Part shown: positions 16,862 to 25,379 of the stretch, piece by piece | How positions within the stretch are numbered: position 1 is the first letter of the stretch | How the letters are laid out: the number at the start of each line of letters is the position of its first letter | Source of the DNA: Bordetella parapertussis | Lineage (GTDB): Bacteria; Acidobacteriota; Terriglobia; Bryobacterales; Bryobacteraceae | Length of the DNA: 64,000 bases | NCBI GenBank assembly: GCA_943328975.2 | Contig: CALQCC020000002.1 | Coordinates: forward strand, 1-64,000 | Direction of reading: 5' to 3' | Position numbers and translations under genes: made by a program | Notes under the pieces: generated by a model | Database searches by the model: none | What the model saw: the letters and a program-made list of their open reading frames with translations, nothing else | What the model was told of the DNA's origin: nothing

Positions 16862-19166
16862 GAATGCGCCCCGCGGTTTCTTTGCCGCGTTCGCCGACTT
16901 CGCCTATCGGCCCCACGCAGCTAGGGCAGCCCGTCTCACACTTGCACGCCGCCAGTAATTTCGCCGCGCCGGCGATCAACTGCGGAGCCAACTTGAACAG
17001 CGCCGCGCTCTGGCCGATGCCACCAGGGTAGTTGTCGTAGAGATACAAGTTCGGCTCGAACACCTGCACGCTTCCGGCGATGTCTTCGGTGATGGAAATC
17101 CCCAAGTCGCGCGGATCGCACATGACGTGCAGCGCTCCCACGGTCCGCAACAGCGCAGCCAAGCCGACCAAGCCACCTTGTTTTTCCGTCGGCGAAAGGT
17201 CGGGGAACAGCGCGAGAAACGCGGCCGGGAAATGCAGCCAGAACGCGGTGGTGTGCATCTCCTGCTCCGGCATGGAAAGGTTGCCGGCTCCGATGTTCTC
17301 CATCGAGTAGAACTTAATCTTCTTGAAGCCAACAATTTGGCGATTCAAGCGGACGTCTCCGTGAGCCGCTTTCGCCGCCGCCATCGGCACGGAGGCGAAC
17401 TCATCGAGCTCCTTCACCTGCGTATAATCGATGGCATCTGTGAAGTAGTCTGAATCCACTCGGCGAACGTACGCTTTGCGTCCGTCGTAGTCGAAGCGCT
17501 CCACTTGATACTGACGCGCGTCGTGCAGGTAGATCGCTTTCTCATGCAGCGTGGTCAGCGCAGCCGTGAACGCGACTTCCGCGATGACCTGGTGATCGCC
17601 CGTGATATCCACCACGACGAAGTTGTCACTGGAAATGGACCGCAAGCTGACAGCGTCCGCAGGGTAACTATCGGAAGTCCAGTGCCACGTCTTACCGGAA
17701 TGATGCAGTAGGCGCTGGTCTTGCAAGAAGCGGCACAGGTCACCGATGTCGTGCGTGCCGAACGCCTCCCCATCCCGCAACGGCAGTTCAAACGCGGCGC
17801 ACTTCAGATGCCCCAGCAGGATCTCGAGATTGTCCGGATTGATGTGCGCGTGTTCCGGCGGCCGGTCAAAGAAATATTCGGGATGCTCAATGATGTATTG
17901 GTCCAGCGGCGCGCTTGAGGCCACCAGCACCGCCAGCGACGCTGTCTGCCGCCGACCCGCGCGACCCGCGCGCTGCCACGTAGATGCGATGGTGCCGGGG
18001 TATCCCGCCATCACCACCGCATCGAGCGATCCGATATCGATACCGAGCTCCAGTGCGTTCGTCGCAACCACGCAGCGGATGTCGCCTTCGCGCAACATGC
18101 GTTCGATCTCGCGCCGCTCTTTCGGCAAGTATCCGCCGCGATATCCACGTACGCCGGAATGATCGTCCTTCAAATACGTGAGCAGGATCTCAGTAGCCAA
18201 GCGGCTGTTCGCGAAGACCAACGTCTGCTGCCCGCGATCCAGCAGCTCCTTCGCCATGCGCCGAGTCTCGTTCAAATAACTGCGCCGGATCCCGAGCTGC
18301 CGATTCACCACCGGCGGGTTGTAGAACACGACATACTTGTCGCCCGCCGGCGCGCCGTTGCGATCCACCAACTCAAACGGCTCCCCTGTCAGCGCCTCGG
18401 CCAACTCCTTCGGATTCGCGATGGTCGCCGAACAGCAAATGAACTTGGGGCTAGATCCGTAAAACTCGCACACGCGCTTCAATCGCCGCAGCACGTTCGC
18501 CAGGTGGCTCCCGTACACGCCGCGATAGTAGTGCAACTCATCGATCACGATGTACTGCAAATTCTCAAACGCCTTGGCCCACTTGGTGTGATGCGGCAAC
18601 ACCCCCGCGTGCAGCATGTCCGGATTCGTCAGCACCACATTGGCCCGCTCGCGAATCGCCCGCCGAGCGTCCTGCGGCGTGTCGCCATCGTAAGTGAACA
18701 CGCGCAGATCGGACCCCGCGGCATCCACCGCGCCCTGGAACTCGTGCAGTTGATCCTCGGCCAGCGCCTTCGTCGGGAACAAATACAGCGCCCGAGCATG
18801 CGGGTCCTTCATGAGTCCGTTCAACACCGGCAAGTTGTAGCACAGCGTCTTGCCACTAGCGGTCGGCGTAACCACGACCACGTTCTTGCCCGCAGCAGAG
18901 TGCGTGAACGCCTCCGCCTGATGCGAATAGAGCTGCGTAACCCCGCGCGCCACCAGCGCCTTGCCCAACGCGGGAGCCAGCGCGTCGGGGAACGCAGCAA
19001 ACTCCCCCGCCCGCGCTTCCTGTTTCTTGATCGCCCGCACCGGCGAATCCGGATGCGCCATCCATTCCTCAAACCGCGCAATCGCCCCGAACAGCCCAGT
19101 CTGCCGAGCAAGAATGCGCTCCTGCGCGGGCTCAGGGAAAGCTAGGGTGAGGTTGTCGTTCGCCAT
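16827..19166 (-). CDS. DEAD/DEAH-box helicase with DUF1998 domain (MrfA/YprA type)
   Basis: A 779-residue superfamily 2 helicase. Motifs in order are: Q-like region and motif I TPTASGKTLCYN, motif II VIDELHYYRG (DELH), motif III CSATIANP, motif IV/V TNALELGIDIGSLD, and motif VI QRAGRAGR. The C-terminal DUF1998-like region ends in the four-cysteine cluster CKCETGCPSCVG, a hallmark of the MrfA family. Bacillus MrfA is a 3'-5' DNA helicase that repairs mitomycin-type lesions. The same role is plausible here, although the usual partner exonuclease MrfB is not adjacent. The next genes upstream (19220-20246) are divergent and of unusual composition. Confidence 0.88.
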   Translation of the reverse strand: MANDNLTLAFPEPAQERILARQTGLFGAIARFEEWMAHPDSPVRAIKKQEARAGEFAAFPDALAPALGKALVARGVTQLYSHQAEAFTHSAAGKNVVVVTPTASGKTLCYNLPVLNGLMKDPHARALYLFPTKALAEDQLHEFQGAVDAAGSDLRVFTYDGDTPQDARRAIRERANVVLTNPDMLHAGVLPHHTKWAKAFENLQYIVIDELHYYRGVYGSHLANVLRRLKRVCEFYGSSPKFICCSATIANPKELAEALTGEPFELVDRNGAPAGDKYVVFYNPPVVNRQLGIRRSYLNETRRMAKELLDRGQQTLVFANSRLATEILLTYLKDDHSGVRGYRGGYLPKERREIERMLREGDIRCVVATNALELGIDIGSLDAVVMAGYPGTIASTWQRAGRAGRRQTASLAVLVASSAPLDQYIIEHPEYFFDRPPEHAHINPDNLEILLGHLKCAAFELPLRDGEAFGTHDIGDLCRFLQDQRLLHHSGKTWHWTSDSYPADAVSLRSISSDNFVVVDITGDHQVIAEVAFTAALTTLHEKAIYLHDARQYQVERFDYDGRKAYVRRVDSDYFTDAIDYTQVKELDEFASVPMAAAKAAHGDVRLNRQIVGFKKIKFYSMENIGAGNLSMPEQEMHTTAFWLHFPAAFLALFPDLSPTEKQGGLVGLAALLRTVGALHVMCDPRDLGISITEDIAGSVQVFEPNLYLYDNYPGGIGQSAALFKLAPQLIAGAAKLLAACKCETGCPSCVGPIGEVGERGKETAGRILKELQGPLAIE

Positions 19167-19219
19167 ATATTCGCCCAGTATACCCTGAGCACTATGTGTG
19201 CAGTCGAGGAACCGTTAAG

Positions 19220-19441
19220 ATGGAAGTGCTACTTGTCATGGCTAATATTCGCAAACCAGCATCCGACGATATGCGCTACCTGAGCGAGCGGCTTGCAGGT
19301 CTGCAAAGGCGAGTCTTCGAGACCGCCGTGAGCCTACTCAACGAAGAGACCGTTCGTAGCGACAAAGAGTTTGAGGAGCGCGTCCAAAGGAAACTTCAGA
19401 GTGGGTCCAAATTCATTCCTCGAAAACGAAAATCCAGTTGA
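19220..19441 (+). CDS. Small hypothetical protein, first of an accessory gene pair
   Basis: A 73-residue charged protein, MEVLLVMANIRKPASDDM and onward, ending in a strongly basic FIPRKRKSS. The central part (RYLSERLAGLQRRVFETAVSLLNEETVRSDKEFEERVQRKL) should form one or two helices, perhaps a coiled coil. GAGGA upstream favours ATG at 19220; ATG at 19238 is possible. No family is recognised. The gene overlaps the next one by 41 bases, so the two are probably translated together. Both have a lower GC content than their neighbours, which suggests they were acquired as a unit. Confidence 0.5.
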   Translation: MEVLLVMANIRKPASDDMRYLSERLAGLQRRVFETAVSLLNEETVRSDKEFEERVQRKLQSGSKFIPRKRKSS

Positions 19442-20246
19442 GTTCCTCTATCTTGATAGAGAACGAATTAGTTCCCTGATCGGTCAGTCATCAGATCAAG
19501 GCGTTTTGACCGGCTTCAAGTCGTCCGTTACCGCGACTCGCGGTCGAGAGGGGCACGCGGAAGGTGGCGCGCCTTTGCTTGGCAAAGTTGGAGGCTCGCG
19601 CTCACGATTAAGCACAGAGTACGCTGAACACACGTACGATCCATTTTGGCAACACGCCCCATCGTTTCTGCGCGACCTTGAGGCGAATTTTGCCGTCCCC
19701 CTCGAAAACTCGACTTTTGGCAGCCTCGTGAAATTCGAATCGTTCGTTCAGTGTATTGACGTCCGCATCATGAGGAACTTCTGGGGCGTAGCTGTTGACG
19801 CTTTCATCGGTTCGATACCCACTGGGCCCAAGGCTACGCCAGAACAAAGAGCTCAGGCTAAACACTTCAAAGACAACAAGCAGATGATTCTAACTGTAAT
19901 GGCCGAGATGCCTCATCTGCTCCACATGACCTTCCTCTCCACAGCAGGCCTCCGACTATGGGCAGCAGCAAAACCAAACTCGCTCACCATGAGCAGCGAA
20001 GACTTGGTCATGAAATTCGGCTCTGTCCTCGACGGAAAATGGAATGTCGTCGGAATTGTGGATGCGTTTCCGGGTGCCCCTACGCAGCCGTTCAAGGTAA
20101 GTGATGGCATCGATGGAATTATCACTGCCATGGGGCAGTACCGGCAGATGTTCGGGCGCCCGACGGATCACTTTGGTCTCACGCCTCTCGCTATTTACAT
20201 GCCGTTAGTGGGCATCTCAGAAACCGAAGTGACTAACGCGCCGTAG
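19401..20246 (+). CDS. DUF6414-like protein, second of the accessory pair
   Basis: A 281-residue soluble protein. The start EFLYLDRERISSLIGQSSD and the Gly/Arg-rich stretch after it (TATRGREGHAEGGAPLLG), followed by a DPFW...FLRDLE segment, resemble the DUF6414 family; I give this by eye and with reservation. The middle (about residues 90-165) is mixed alpha/beta with FGSLVKFESFVQCIDVRIM. No catalytic motif, signal peptide or membrane segment is seen. The start is uncertain: GTG at 19401 is chosen because AAAGGAAAC lies just upstream. DUF6414 proteins have no known role; position beside a repair helicase and base composition suggest accessory, possibly defence-related, DNA. Confidence 0.5.
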   Translation: MGPNSFLENENPVEFLYLDRERISSLIGQSSDQGVLTGFKSSVTATRGREGHAEGGAPLLGKVGGSRSRLSTEYAEHTYDPFWQHAPSFLRDLEANFAVPLENSTFGSLVKFESFVQCIDVRIMRNFWGVAVDAFIGSIPTGPKATPEQRAQAKHFKDNKQMILTVMAEMPHLLHMTFLSTAGLRLWAAAKPNSLTMSSEDLVMKFGSVLDGKWNVVGIVDAFPGAPTQPFKVSDGIDGIITAMGQYRQMFGRPTDHFGLTPLAIYMPLVGISETEVTNAP

Positions 20247-20270
20247 CACATCCTCACAGCGGGCGCGCCA

Positions 20271-20903
20271 CTACATCCCCCGCAGAAACGGATTCCGCTC
20301 CCGCTCCCGGCCAATCGTCGTATTCGGACCATGCCCGCACACCACAACCGCAGTATCCGGCAACGGCAGCAGCTTATCGTGGATCGACCGCAGGATCTGT
20401 CGCCCGTCGCCTCCTGGCAGATCCGTGCGACCAATCGAATCCCGGAACAGCGTATCGCCGGCGATCAATTTGTTCTCGGCGGGAAGCCATACCGACGTGC
20501 TGCCCTGCGTGTGGCCGGGGGTGTGCAGAATGTGGAACTCCGCATCGGCGAGCATCAGCTTGTTGCCTTCGCGAGCATCGACGTCGATCTCGGTCCGGTC
20601 CGGTAACTCCATCCCGAGCCATCCGGCTTGCACGTCGATTTGATCGTACAGGTGCTGATCATTCGCGTTCATGTGCACCGGAGCTCCGGTAGCCGCCTTG
20701 AGCTTCGCCGCGCCGCCGATGTGATCGATGTGGGCGTGGGTGATGATGATCGCTGTGACTTTTAGCGCGTGCTTGGAGAGGATCGCGAGGATGTCCTCAA
20801 TCTGATCGCCTGGATCGATGACGATAGCTTCATGCGTCGTCTCATCGCCGAAAATCGAGCAGTTACACTGCAGCGGCCCCACGGGAATAATTTCGTGAAT
20901 CAC
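20271..20903 (-). CDS. MBL-fold hydrolase, glyoxalase II-like
   Basis: A 210-residue metallo-beta-lactamase fold protein. The binuclear metal site is complete: THAHIDHIGG (HxHxDH), HTPGHTQGS (His), AGDTLFRDSIGRTDLPGGD (bridging Asp) and VVCGHGPNT (His). The last motif and SIGRTDLPGG identify the YcbL/glyoxalase II-like group, which hydrolyses S-acyl thiols such as lactoyl-glutathione. Whether this organism uses glutathione is unknown. It starts with GTG (VIHEIIPVGPLQCNC) and its first codons overlap the end of the FkbM methyltransferase by 41 bases, which suggests one transcript. Confidence 0.88.
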   Translation of the reverse strand: MIHEIIPVGPLQCNCSIFGDETTHEAIVIDPGDQIEDILAILSKHALKVTAIIITHAHIDHIGGAAKLKAATGAPVHMNANDQHLYDQIDVQAGWLGMELPDRTEIDVDAREGNKLMLADAEFHILHTPGHTQGSTSVWLPAENKLIAGDTLFRDSIGRTDLPGGDGRQILRSIHDKLLPLPDTAVVVCGHGPNTTIGRERERNPFLRGM

Positions 20904-21723
20904 TGTTTGATTGTAGCTTCAAGGCTCCACGTTCCAGCGCGAACACTGCCAGGATCGAGTCACTCGGAATGTCGCCATGAATGCGCCACTCGTACCGCGA
21001 CATCGCTAGCGCCTCACGCAATTGCGCCATCGTGAAGAACTCGGTGTGTAGTTCCAGGATGATGAAGCTAACTAGGGCGTCCCACGTGTCGATCTGCGGG
21101 AACAGATAGCGCTCTGCGCCTTCGATGTCGCACTTCAGCAACACGCCGCCCGGGGCCTTGGGGACAATCTCCGACAAGGGCAGCACGGGAATCCCGGTAT
21201 CCGACGCCTCGCCCATGCGCAAGCCCCAAGCGCCGTAGCCTGCATCAAGAACGTTGGCGTACCCGCGTTCCGCTCCAGCGAACGCTTGAATGGACTCACA
21301 CGGCACGCCGAGATTGTCATCCAGATTCCGTCGCAGCGCGAGCAGGTTCTCGAAATCCGGCTCCACCGCGATCGCGTGGTCGAAGCCGATCCGCCGGTCC
21401 AGAAACAGCGCACTCAATCCAATATTCGCCCCCAGATCGACCAGCACAGAGGGCCCGTCCTCCAGCGGGACCGCGTCCGCAAACGGCGCGTAGATGCGAT
21501 CGACAAACACCTCCTCGAAAACCTTGCTGTCCGTAGTGCCCTGTCGCAGCGACACGATCGAGCCATCCGCGAGCCGGTACACACGATCCCCGGAGGTCAG
21601 CATCCCCAGGCGCTCCAGCGCTTCGTCCAGGATGTACCAAAAGCGATCCGCTCCCGCCAGTTCGGACGCAGCGATGCGGCGTATCTTGCGAAGGCGTGCG
21701 CCTAAGCGGTTGAGAAAACTCAT
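20863..21723 (-). CDS. FkbM-family SAM-dependent methyltransferase
   Basis: A 286-residue enzyme with a class I methyltransferase domain of the FkbM type. The SAM site is LVDLGANIGLSALFLDRR (about residues 92-109), followed by the acidic residue in AVEPDFENLLALRRNLD and the LLKCDIEGAERYLF segment, which is diagnostic for FkbM (Asp-Ile-Glu-Gly). FkbM proteins O-methylate sugars or polyketides; the substrate here is unknown. It starts at ATG 21723 (MSFLNRLGARLRKIRRIA). It overlaps the downstream MBL hydrolase gene. Confidence 0.83.
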   Translation of the reverse strand: MSFLNRLGARLRKIRRIAASELAGADRFWYILDEALERLGMLTSGDRVYRLADGSIVSLRQGTTDSKVFEEVFVDRIYAPFADAVPLEDGPSVLVDLGANIGLSALFLDRRIGFDHAIAVEPDFENLLALRRNLDDNLGVPCESIQAFAGAERGYANVLDAGYGAWGLRMGEASDTGIPVLPLSEIVPKAPGGVLLKCDIEGAERYLFPQIDTWDALVSFIILELHTEFFTMAQLREALAMSRYEWRIHGDIPSDSILAVFALERGALKLQSNSDSRNYSRGAAAV

Positions 21724-21770
21724 ACGCTATATGGTGTGCGGAGGTCCGAAGAAATCTCTTGCGGAGACCG

Positions 21771-21776
21771 TATACT
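21771..21776 (+). promoter_or_regulatory. -10 box (TATACT) preceding a short upstream ORF and the ygfZ-like gene
   Basis: TATACT is followed by six bases (CGGGGT) and an ATG at 21783. The spacing is the same as at other predicted leaderless starts in the window. The ygfZ-like gene itself starts 86 bases further on. Confidence 0.5.
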
Positions 21777-21782
21777 CGGGGT

Positions 21783-21866
21783 ATGGGGATCAGGCACAAT
21801 CCGCTGAGCGCTTTGGATCGCCCCGCGCACTATGGGGCATGGCTGCAATCGCCCTTCCATTACTAG
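21783..21866 (+). CDS. Short ORF (27 codons) upstream of the ygfZ-like gene
   Basis: The ORF encodes MGIRHNPLSALDRPAHYGAW and seven more residues, and its TAG stop ends 2 bases before the ATG of the next gene. It would be read from a leaderless start 6 bases after TATACT. Its end-to-start spacing would suit translation reinitiation, so it could be a leader peptide. It may equally be chance. Its first 12 bases (ATGGGGATCAGG) also occur in the IS end at the left edge. Confidence 0.3.
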   Translation: MGIRHNPLSALDRPAHYGAWLQSPFHY

Positions 21867-21868
21867 AA

Positions 21869-22804
21869 ATGAATCTCACTTCCGCCACACCCGGCTACAC
21901 AGCGCTACGCGAACACGCAGCGTGGACCGACGCGTCCACTCGCGGCAAGATCCGCATGACGGGAGAGGATCGCGCGCGCTTGTTGCATGCGATGACCACC
22001 AACAACATCCAGGCGCTGACTCCGGGGCAAGGCTGCTACGCATTGTTCCTGAACGCGCAGGGTCGCATTCAGGCGGATGCCAACATCCTGTGTTTCGCCG
22101 ATCACCTGTTACTCGATACCGAGCCGGATCTGCGCCCGAAAATCTACGAACATCTGGATCGCTACATCATCGCCGACGACGTAACGTTGGAAGATGCAAC
22201 GGAGCAGATCGCCACGATTTGCCTGGGCGGTCCGCATGCGGACGAGGTCCTCGCGAAGCTCGGCGTCACCGCTCCGATTGAGCCCGGCTCGCACGTGGCG
22301 TGGGGTAACGTTACGGTGCAGCGGTCCGCCTCAGGCTTTACATTATTCGTACCGACCGCCGAAAAATCCGCAGTCACAGCGAGCCTCGGCGTCGCCGAAG
22401 CCTCCGACGATGAAGCCCGCACCGTGCGCATCGAACAGGGCCGCCCGCGCTATGGAGAAGAGATCACGGAGAAATATTTGGTCCAGGAGACCGGCTTGAT
22501 GCAGGCCGTCAGCTTCACCAAGGGTTGCTACCTGGGTCAGGAAATCGTGGAACGCGTCCGCAGCCGCGGGCAGGTCCACAAGCAACTGCGGTCCGTTGAA
22601 ATCGATGCGGACCAGCCGCTTGAGCCCGGAACAAAACTAACCGCGAATGGAGCGGAGGCTGGCGAAATCGTGAGCTCCGCCTTTTCGCCGGCTCTGGGAA
22701 GAACTGTCGCGATGGCTTACATGCGCACCCCGTTTGCCGATGCAGGAACAGAAGTGAACGCCGAAGCCGCTAGCGGGCGGGTGCGGGTTCCGGCGCAAGC
22801 GTAA
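21869..22804 (+). CDS. ygfZ: YgfZ/GcvT-domain folate-binding protein
   Basis: A 311-residue protein of the YgfZ/CAF17 family, which supports iron-sulfur cluster assembly or repair with tetrahydrofolate. The GcvT-like fold begins at GYTALREHAAWTDASTRGKI, followed by TGEDRARLLHAMTTNNIQAL. The family signature is complete as FTKGCYLGQEIVERVRSRG (K-G-C-Y-x-G-Q-E, about residues 212-230), with the conserved Cys. A C-terminal barrel follows to the end. ATG at 21869 is used; ATG at 21839 would add ten hydrophobic residues and cannot be excluded. The 3' end overlaps the convergent gene by 35 bases. Confidence 0.87.
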   Translation: MNLTSATPGYTALREHAAWTDASTRGKIRMTGEDRARLLHAMTTNNIQALTPGQGCYALFLNAQGRIQADANILCFADHLLLDTEPDLRPKIYEHLDRYIIADDVTLEDATEQIATICLGGPHADEVLAKLGVTAPIEPGSHVAWGNVTVQRSASGFTLFVPTAEKSAVTASLGVAEASDDEARTVRIEQGRPRYGEEITEKYLVQETGLMQAVSFTKGCYLGQEIVERVRSRGQVHKQLRSVEIDADQPLEPGTKLTANGAEAGEIVSSAFSPALGRTVAMAYMRTPFADAGTEVNAEAASGRVRVPAQA

Positions 22805-23399
22805 ACTCGAACGTCTCCCCCGCAGCCTCCAACGTCAGCGTCCCGGCCCCCAACGGCTTATTCGACGTTGGGAAAAATACCGCCCCATCGGTCGATTGCC
22901 CTGGATCCAATTTATGCGACCCCAGTACGATGGCCGCCGCCGCTGCCGCAGCCCGCATCTTCGTCCCGCCAATCGCCATGGCATCCTTCCGCCGAGCCTC
23001 GTAACCGAACCGTAACTCCAAGTTGGAATTCCCGAAAAGCGCGGCTTCATAAACCCCGATCAGCCGCCCTACATCGTTCCGCCCCGCCCGCTTCAACACG
23101 TCATTCACTACCGCCCGCGCCGAAAGCGCCTGGATCGCCTTGCCGGCGACGCCATGAAACTGAAACTTTTCCGGCTGGACCTGTTGCTGCTCCACGGACC
23201 CATTGGAAACCGCGACCTGTAGAATCGCGTAACCTAGAATCCGCGTGGGCAACGGAGCTACCATTACAGTAACGCCCGCGCGTGTAAGTGCCTGATACTT
23301 CAGCCCTCCGGACTCAAACTCCAAGGTCTGTCCCAGGGTCGTCGAGACGAACCCCGCCGCGCAGATCACAGCGATTGCACAGCCGATAAGTCCTCTCAT
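22770..23399 (-). CDS. Exported protein of unknown function
   Basis: A 209-residue protein with a clear signal peptide ([21 protein letters not shown]). The mature part starts [27 protein letters not shown] and is predicted to be mostly beta. A second part (about residues 90-150) is helical and Ala-rich ([21 protein letters not shown]), followed by a beta-rich end that resembles a small immunoglobulin-like module. No known domain is recognised; the protein type is familiar from Acidobacteriota. Its promoter appears leaderless (TATCAT, 6 bases, ATG). Its 3' end overlaps ygfZ on the other strand by 35 bases. Confidence 0.6.
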   Translation of the reverse strand: MRGLIGCAIAVICAAGFVSTTLGQTLEFESGGLKYQALTRAGVTVMVAPLPTRILGYAILQVAVSNGSVEQQQVQPEKFQFHGVAGKAIQALSARAVVNDVLKRAGRNDVGRLIGVYEAALFGNSNLELRFGYEARRKDAMAIGGTKMRAAAAAAAIVLGSHKLDPGQSTDGAVFFPTSNKPLGAGTLTLEAAGETFEFTLAPEPAPAR

Positions 23400-23405
23400 A
23401 TAATC

Positions 23406-23411
23406 ATGATA
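23406..23411 (-). promoter_or_regulatory. -10 box of a predicted leaderless promoter (gene at 22770-23399)
   Basis: TATCAT on the minus strand, six bases (GATTAT), then ATG at 23399. A plus-strand TATAAT at 23399-23404, overlapping the start codon, is a candidate -10 for pckG with a leader of about 70 bases. Confidence 0.5.
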
Positions 23412-23482
23412 AGCTCGTTCGTGTTAGCTCACAGAGCGGGCGTGCTGGCACTCCGAAAAACGCCGCATTCACACACCATAAT

Positions 23483-25321
23483 ATGTCTACTGTAAAGTTA
23501 AAATCCGGCAGGGACGCAACCCAGCCTTTGACTGCGAACGAACACCTTCTCAAGTGGGTCGAGAAGATGGCCGAGCTCACCACCCCCGACGACATTCACT
23601 GGGTAGATGGCTCGCAAGAAGAATATGAAGCCTTGTGCGATCTCATGGTCGCCGGCGGCACATTCATCAAGCTGAACGAGAAATTGTGGCCAGGGTGCTA
23701 CTACTCCCGTTCCGACGCGAGCGATGTCGCCCGCGTGGAAGATCGCACCTATATTTGCTCGCTATCGAAGGACAATGCGGGTCCGACCAACAACTGGGTG
23801 AACCCGTTCGAAATGCGGAAGAAGTTGAAAGACTTGTTCCGTGGCAGCATGAAGGGCCGCACGATGTACGTGTTGCCGTTCAGCATGGGACCGATTGGCT
23901 CGCCCATGTCGCAGATCGGTGTGCAGTTGACCGATTCGCCGTACGTCGTGGTGAACATGAAGATCATGGCGCGCATCGGTAGCGCCGTCATCAAGGAAAT
24001 CGAGAAGGATGCCAAGCGCGTGGTGCCGTGTATGCACAGCGTCGGTATGCCGCTCGCCGCCGGCCAGAAGGACGTCGTGTGGCCGTGCAACGAGGAGAAG
24101 TACATCGTTCACTTCCCGGAAACGCGCGAAATCTGGTCCTACGGATCGGGTTACGGCGGCAATGCGTTGTTGGGCAAGAAATGCTTCGCTCTGCGCATCG
24201 CCTCGAACATCGCGCGTGACGAAGGCTGGATGGCGGAACACATGCTCATCCTGGGCGTCGAGGACCCGAAGGGCGAAAAGACCTACGTGGCCGCGGCATT
24301 CCCCAGCGCGTGCGGCAAAACCAACTTCTCCATGCTGGTGCCCCCCGCGGGCTTCGACGGCTGGAAGGTTTGGACCGTGGGCGATGACATCGCATGGATC
24401 AAGCCGGACGAAACCGGTCAGTTGCGCGCCATCAACCCGGAAGCGGGCTTCTTCGGCGTGGCACCTGGCACCTCGGTTCACACCAATCCGAATGCCATGG
24501 CCTCGCTGGCCAAGAACACCATCTTCACGAACGTCGCGCTGACTCTCGAAGGCGGCGTGTGGTGGGAAGGCATGACGGACCAGCCGCCAGCCGAGTGCAT
24601 CGACTGGAAGGGCAACCGTTGGACCCCGGCCATCGCCAAGGAAACCGGCGCCAAGGCCGCGCATCCGAACTCGCGCTTCACCGCGCCCGCTTCGCAATGC
24701 CCCACGATCGACCCAGCTTGGGAAGATCCGACCGGCGTGCCGATCAGCGCCATGTTGTTCGGTGGCCGCCGCGCCACCACCATGCCACTGGTCTATCAAG
24801 CCTTCAATTGGACCGCGGGCGTTTACGCCGGCGCGACGATGGGCTCGGAGATGACCGCTGCAGCGGCCGGCACCATCGGCCAGGTCCGCAGCGATCCTAT
24901 GGCGATGTTGCCGTTCTGCGGCTATCACATGGGCGATTATTTCCGTCACTGGATCAAGATGCAGCGCCTGGTTACCTCCACGCCGCGTGTGTTCCACGTG
25001 AATTGGTTCCGCAAGGATGCCGACGGCAAGTTCATGTGGCCCGGCTTCGGCGAGAACATGCGCGTACTCAAGTGGGTTGTGGACCGTTCACGCGGCCGCG
25101 CCCTTGGCCAGGAAACCCCGATCGGCTGGATGCCTCGCTACGAGGATATCGAGTGGAAGGGCCTGGACTATCCGAAAGAGAAGTTCGCCCAGCTGCAGCA
25201 CTTCGACCGCGCCGAGTGGAAGCGGGAAGTGATGAACCACGAAGACCTGTTCATCAAGTTGCACGATCACCTGCCGCCCGAAATGATCTACGAGCGGGAA
25301 TTGTTGATCTGCCGTCTGTAG
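23483..25321 (+). CDS. pckG: Phosphoenolpyruvate carboxykinase (GTP)
   Basis: A 612-residue GTP-dependent PEPCK, which converts oxaloacetate and GTP to phosphoenolpyruvate in gluconeogenesis. Length is normal for the GTP class. Signatures are: [13 protein letters not shown] (P-loop with the reactive Cys), [20 protein letters not shown] (Mn2+ and kinase-2 region), FFGVAPGTS, and the PEP-binding [15 protein letters not shown]. The absence of the ATP-class signature separates it from pckA. The gene stands alone: a short leader precedes it and a strong terminator follows 20 bases after the stop. Confidence 0.97.
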   Translation: MSTVKLKSGRDATQPLTANEHLLKWVEKMAELTTPDDIHWVDGSQEEYEALCDLMVAGGTFIKLNEKLWPGCYYSRSDASDVARVEDRTYICSLSKDNAGPTNNWVNPFEMRKKLKDLFRGSMKGRTMYVLPFSMGPIGSPMSQIGVQLTDSPYVVVNMKIMARIGSAVIKEIEKDAKRVVPCMHSVGMPLAAGQKDVVWPCNEEKYIVHFPETREIWSYGSGYGGNALLGKKCFALRIASNIARDEGWMAEHMLILGVEDPKGEKTYVAAAFPSACGKTNFSMLVPPAGFDGWKVWTVGDDIAWIKPDETGQLRAINPEAGFFGVAPGTSVHTNPNAMASLAKNTIFTNVALTLEGGVWWEGMTDQPPAECIDWKGNRWTPAIAKETGAKAAHPNSRFTAPASQCPTIDPAWEDPTGVPISAMLFGGRRATTMPLVYQAFNWTAGVYAGATMGSEMTAAAAGTIGQVRSDPMAMLPFCGYHMGDYFRHWIKMQRLVTSTPRVFHVNWFRKDADGKFMWPGFGENMRVLKWVVDRSRGRALGQETPIGWMPRYEDIEWKGLDYPKEKFAQLQHFDRAEWKREVMNHEDLFIKLHDHLPPEMIYERELLICRL

Positions 25322-25341
25322 TTCGACTGCATGGAAGTATG

Positions 25342-25379
25342 AAAAGGGGCGGGCCTTCGGGCTCGCCCCTTTTGTTTTT
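25342..25379. terminator. Strong terminator between pckG and the LytTR regulator
   Basis: AAAAGGGGCGGGCC, a TTC-G tetraloop, then GGCTCGCCCCTTTT and TTTTT. There is a single G-T wobble in a 14-base stem. The A-rich left side lets it also act on the convergent regulator gene, whose stop codon is at 25378-25380. Confidence 0.9.

Noticed and set aside
18159-19145. 328-codon frame antisense to the helicase
   Set aside because: It is a shadow frame rich in Arg, Gln and His, opposite conserved helicase motifs.
16827-20246. DISARM-like defence system, suggested by a DUF1998-type helicase beside accessory genes
   Set aside because: The helicase and DUF1998 parts are in one MrfA-type protein, and no methyltransferase, drmB or drmC gene is nearby.
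23762-24997. 411-codon open frame antisense to pckG
   Set aside because: It is the shadow of pckG and its His/Arg-rich composition is typical of antisense frames.
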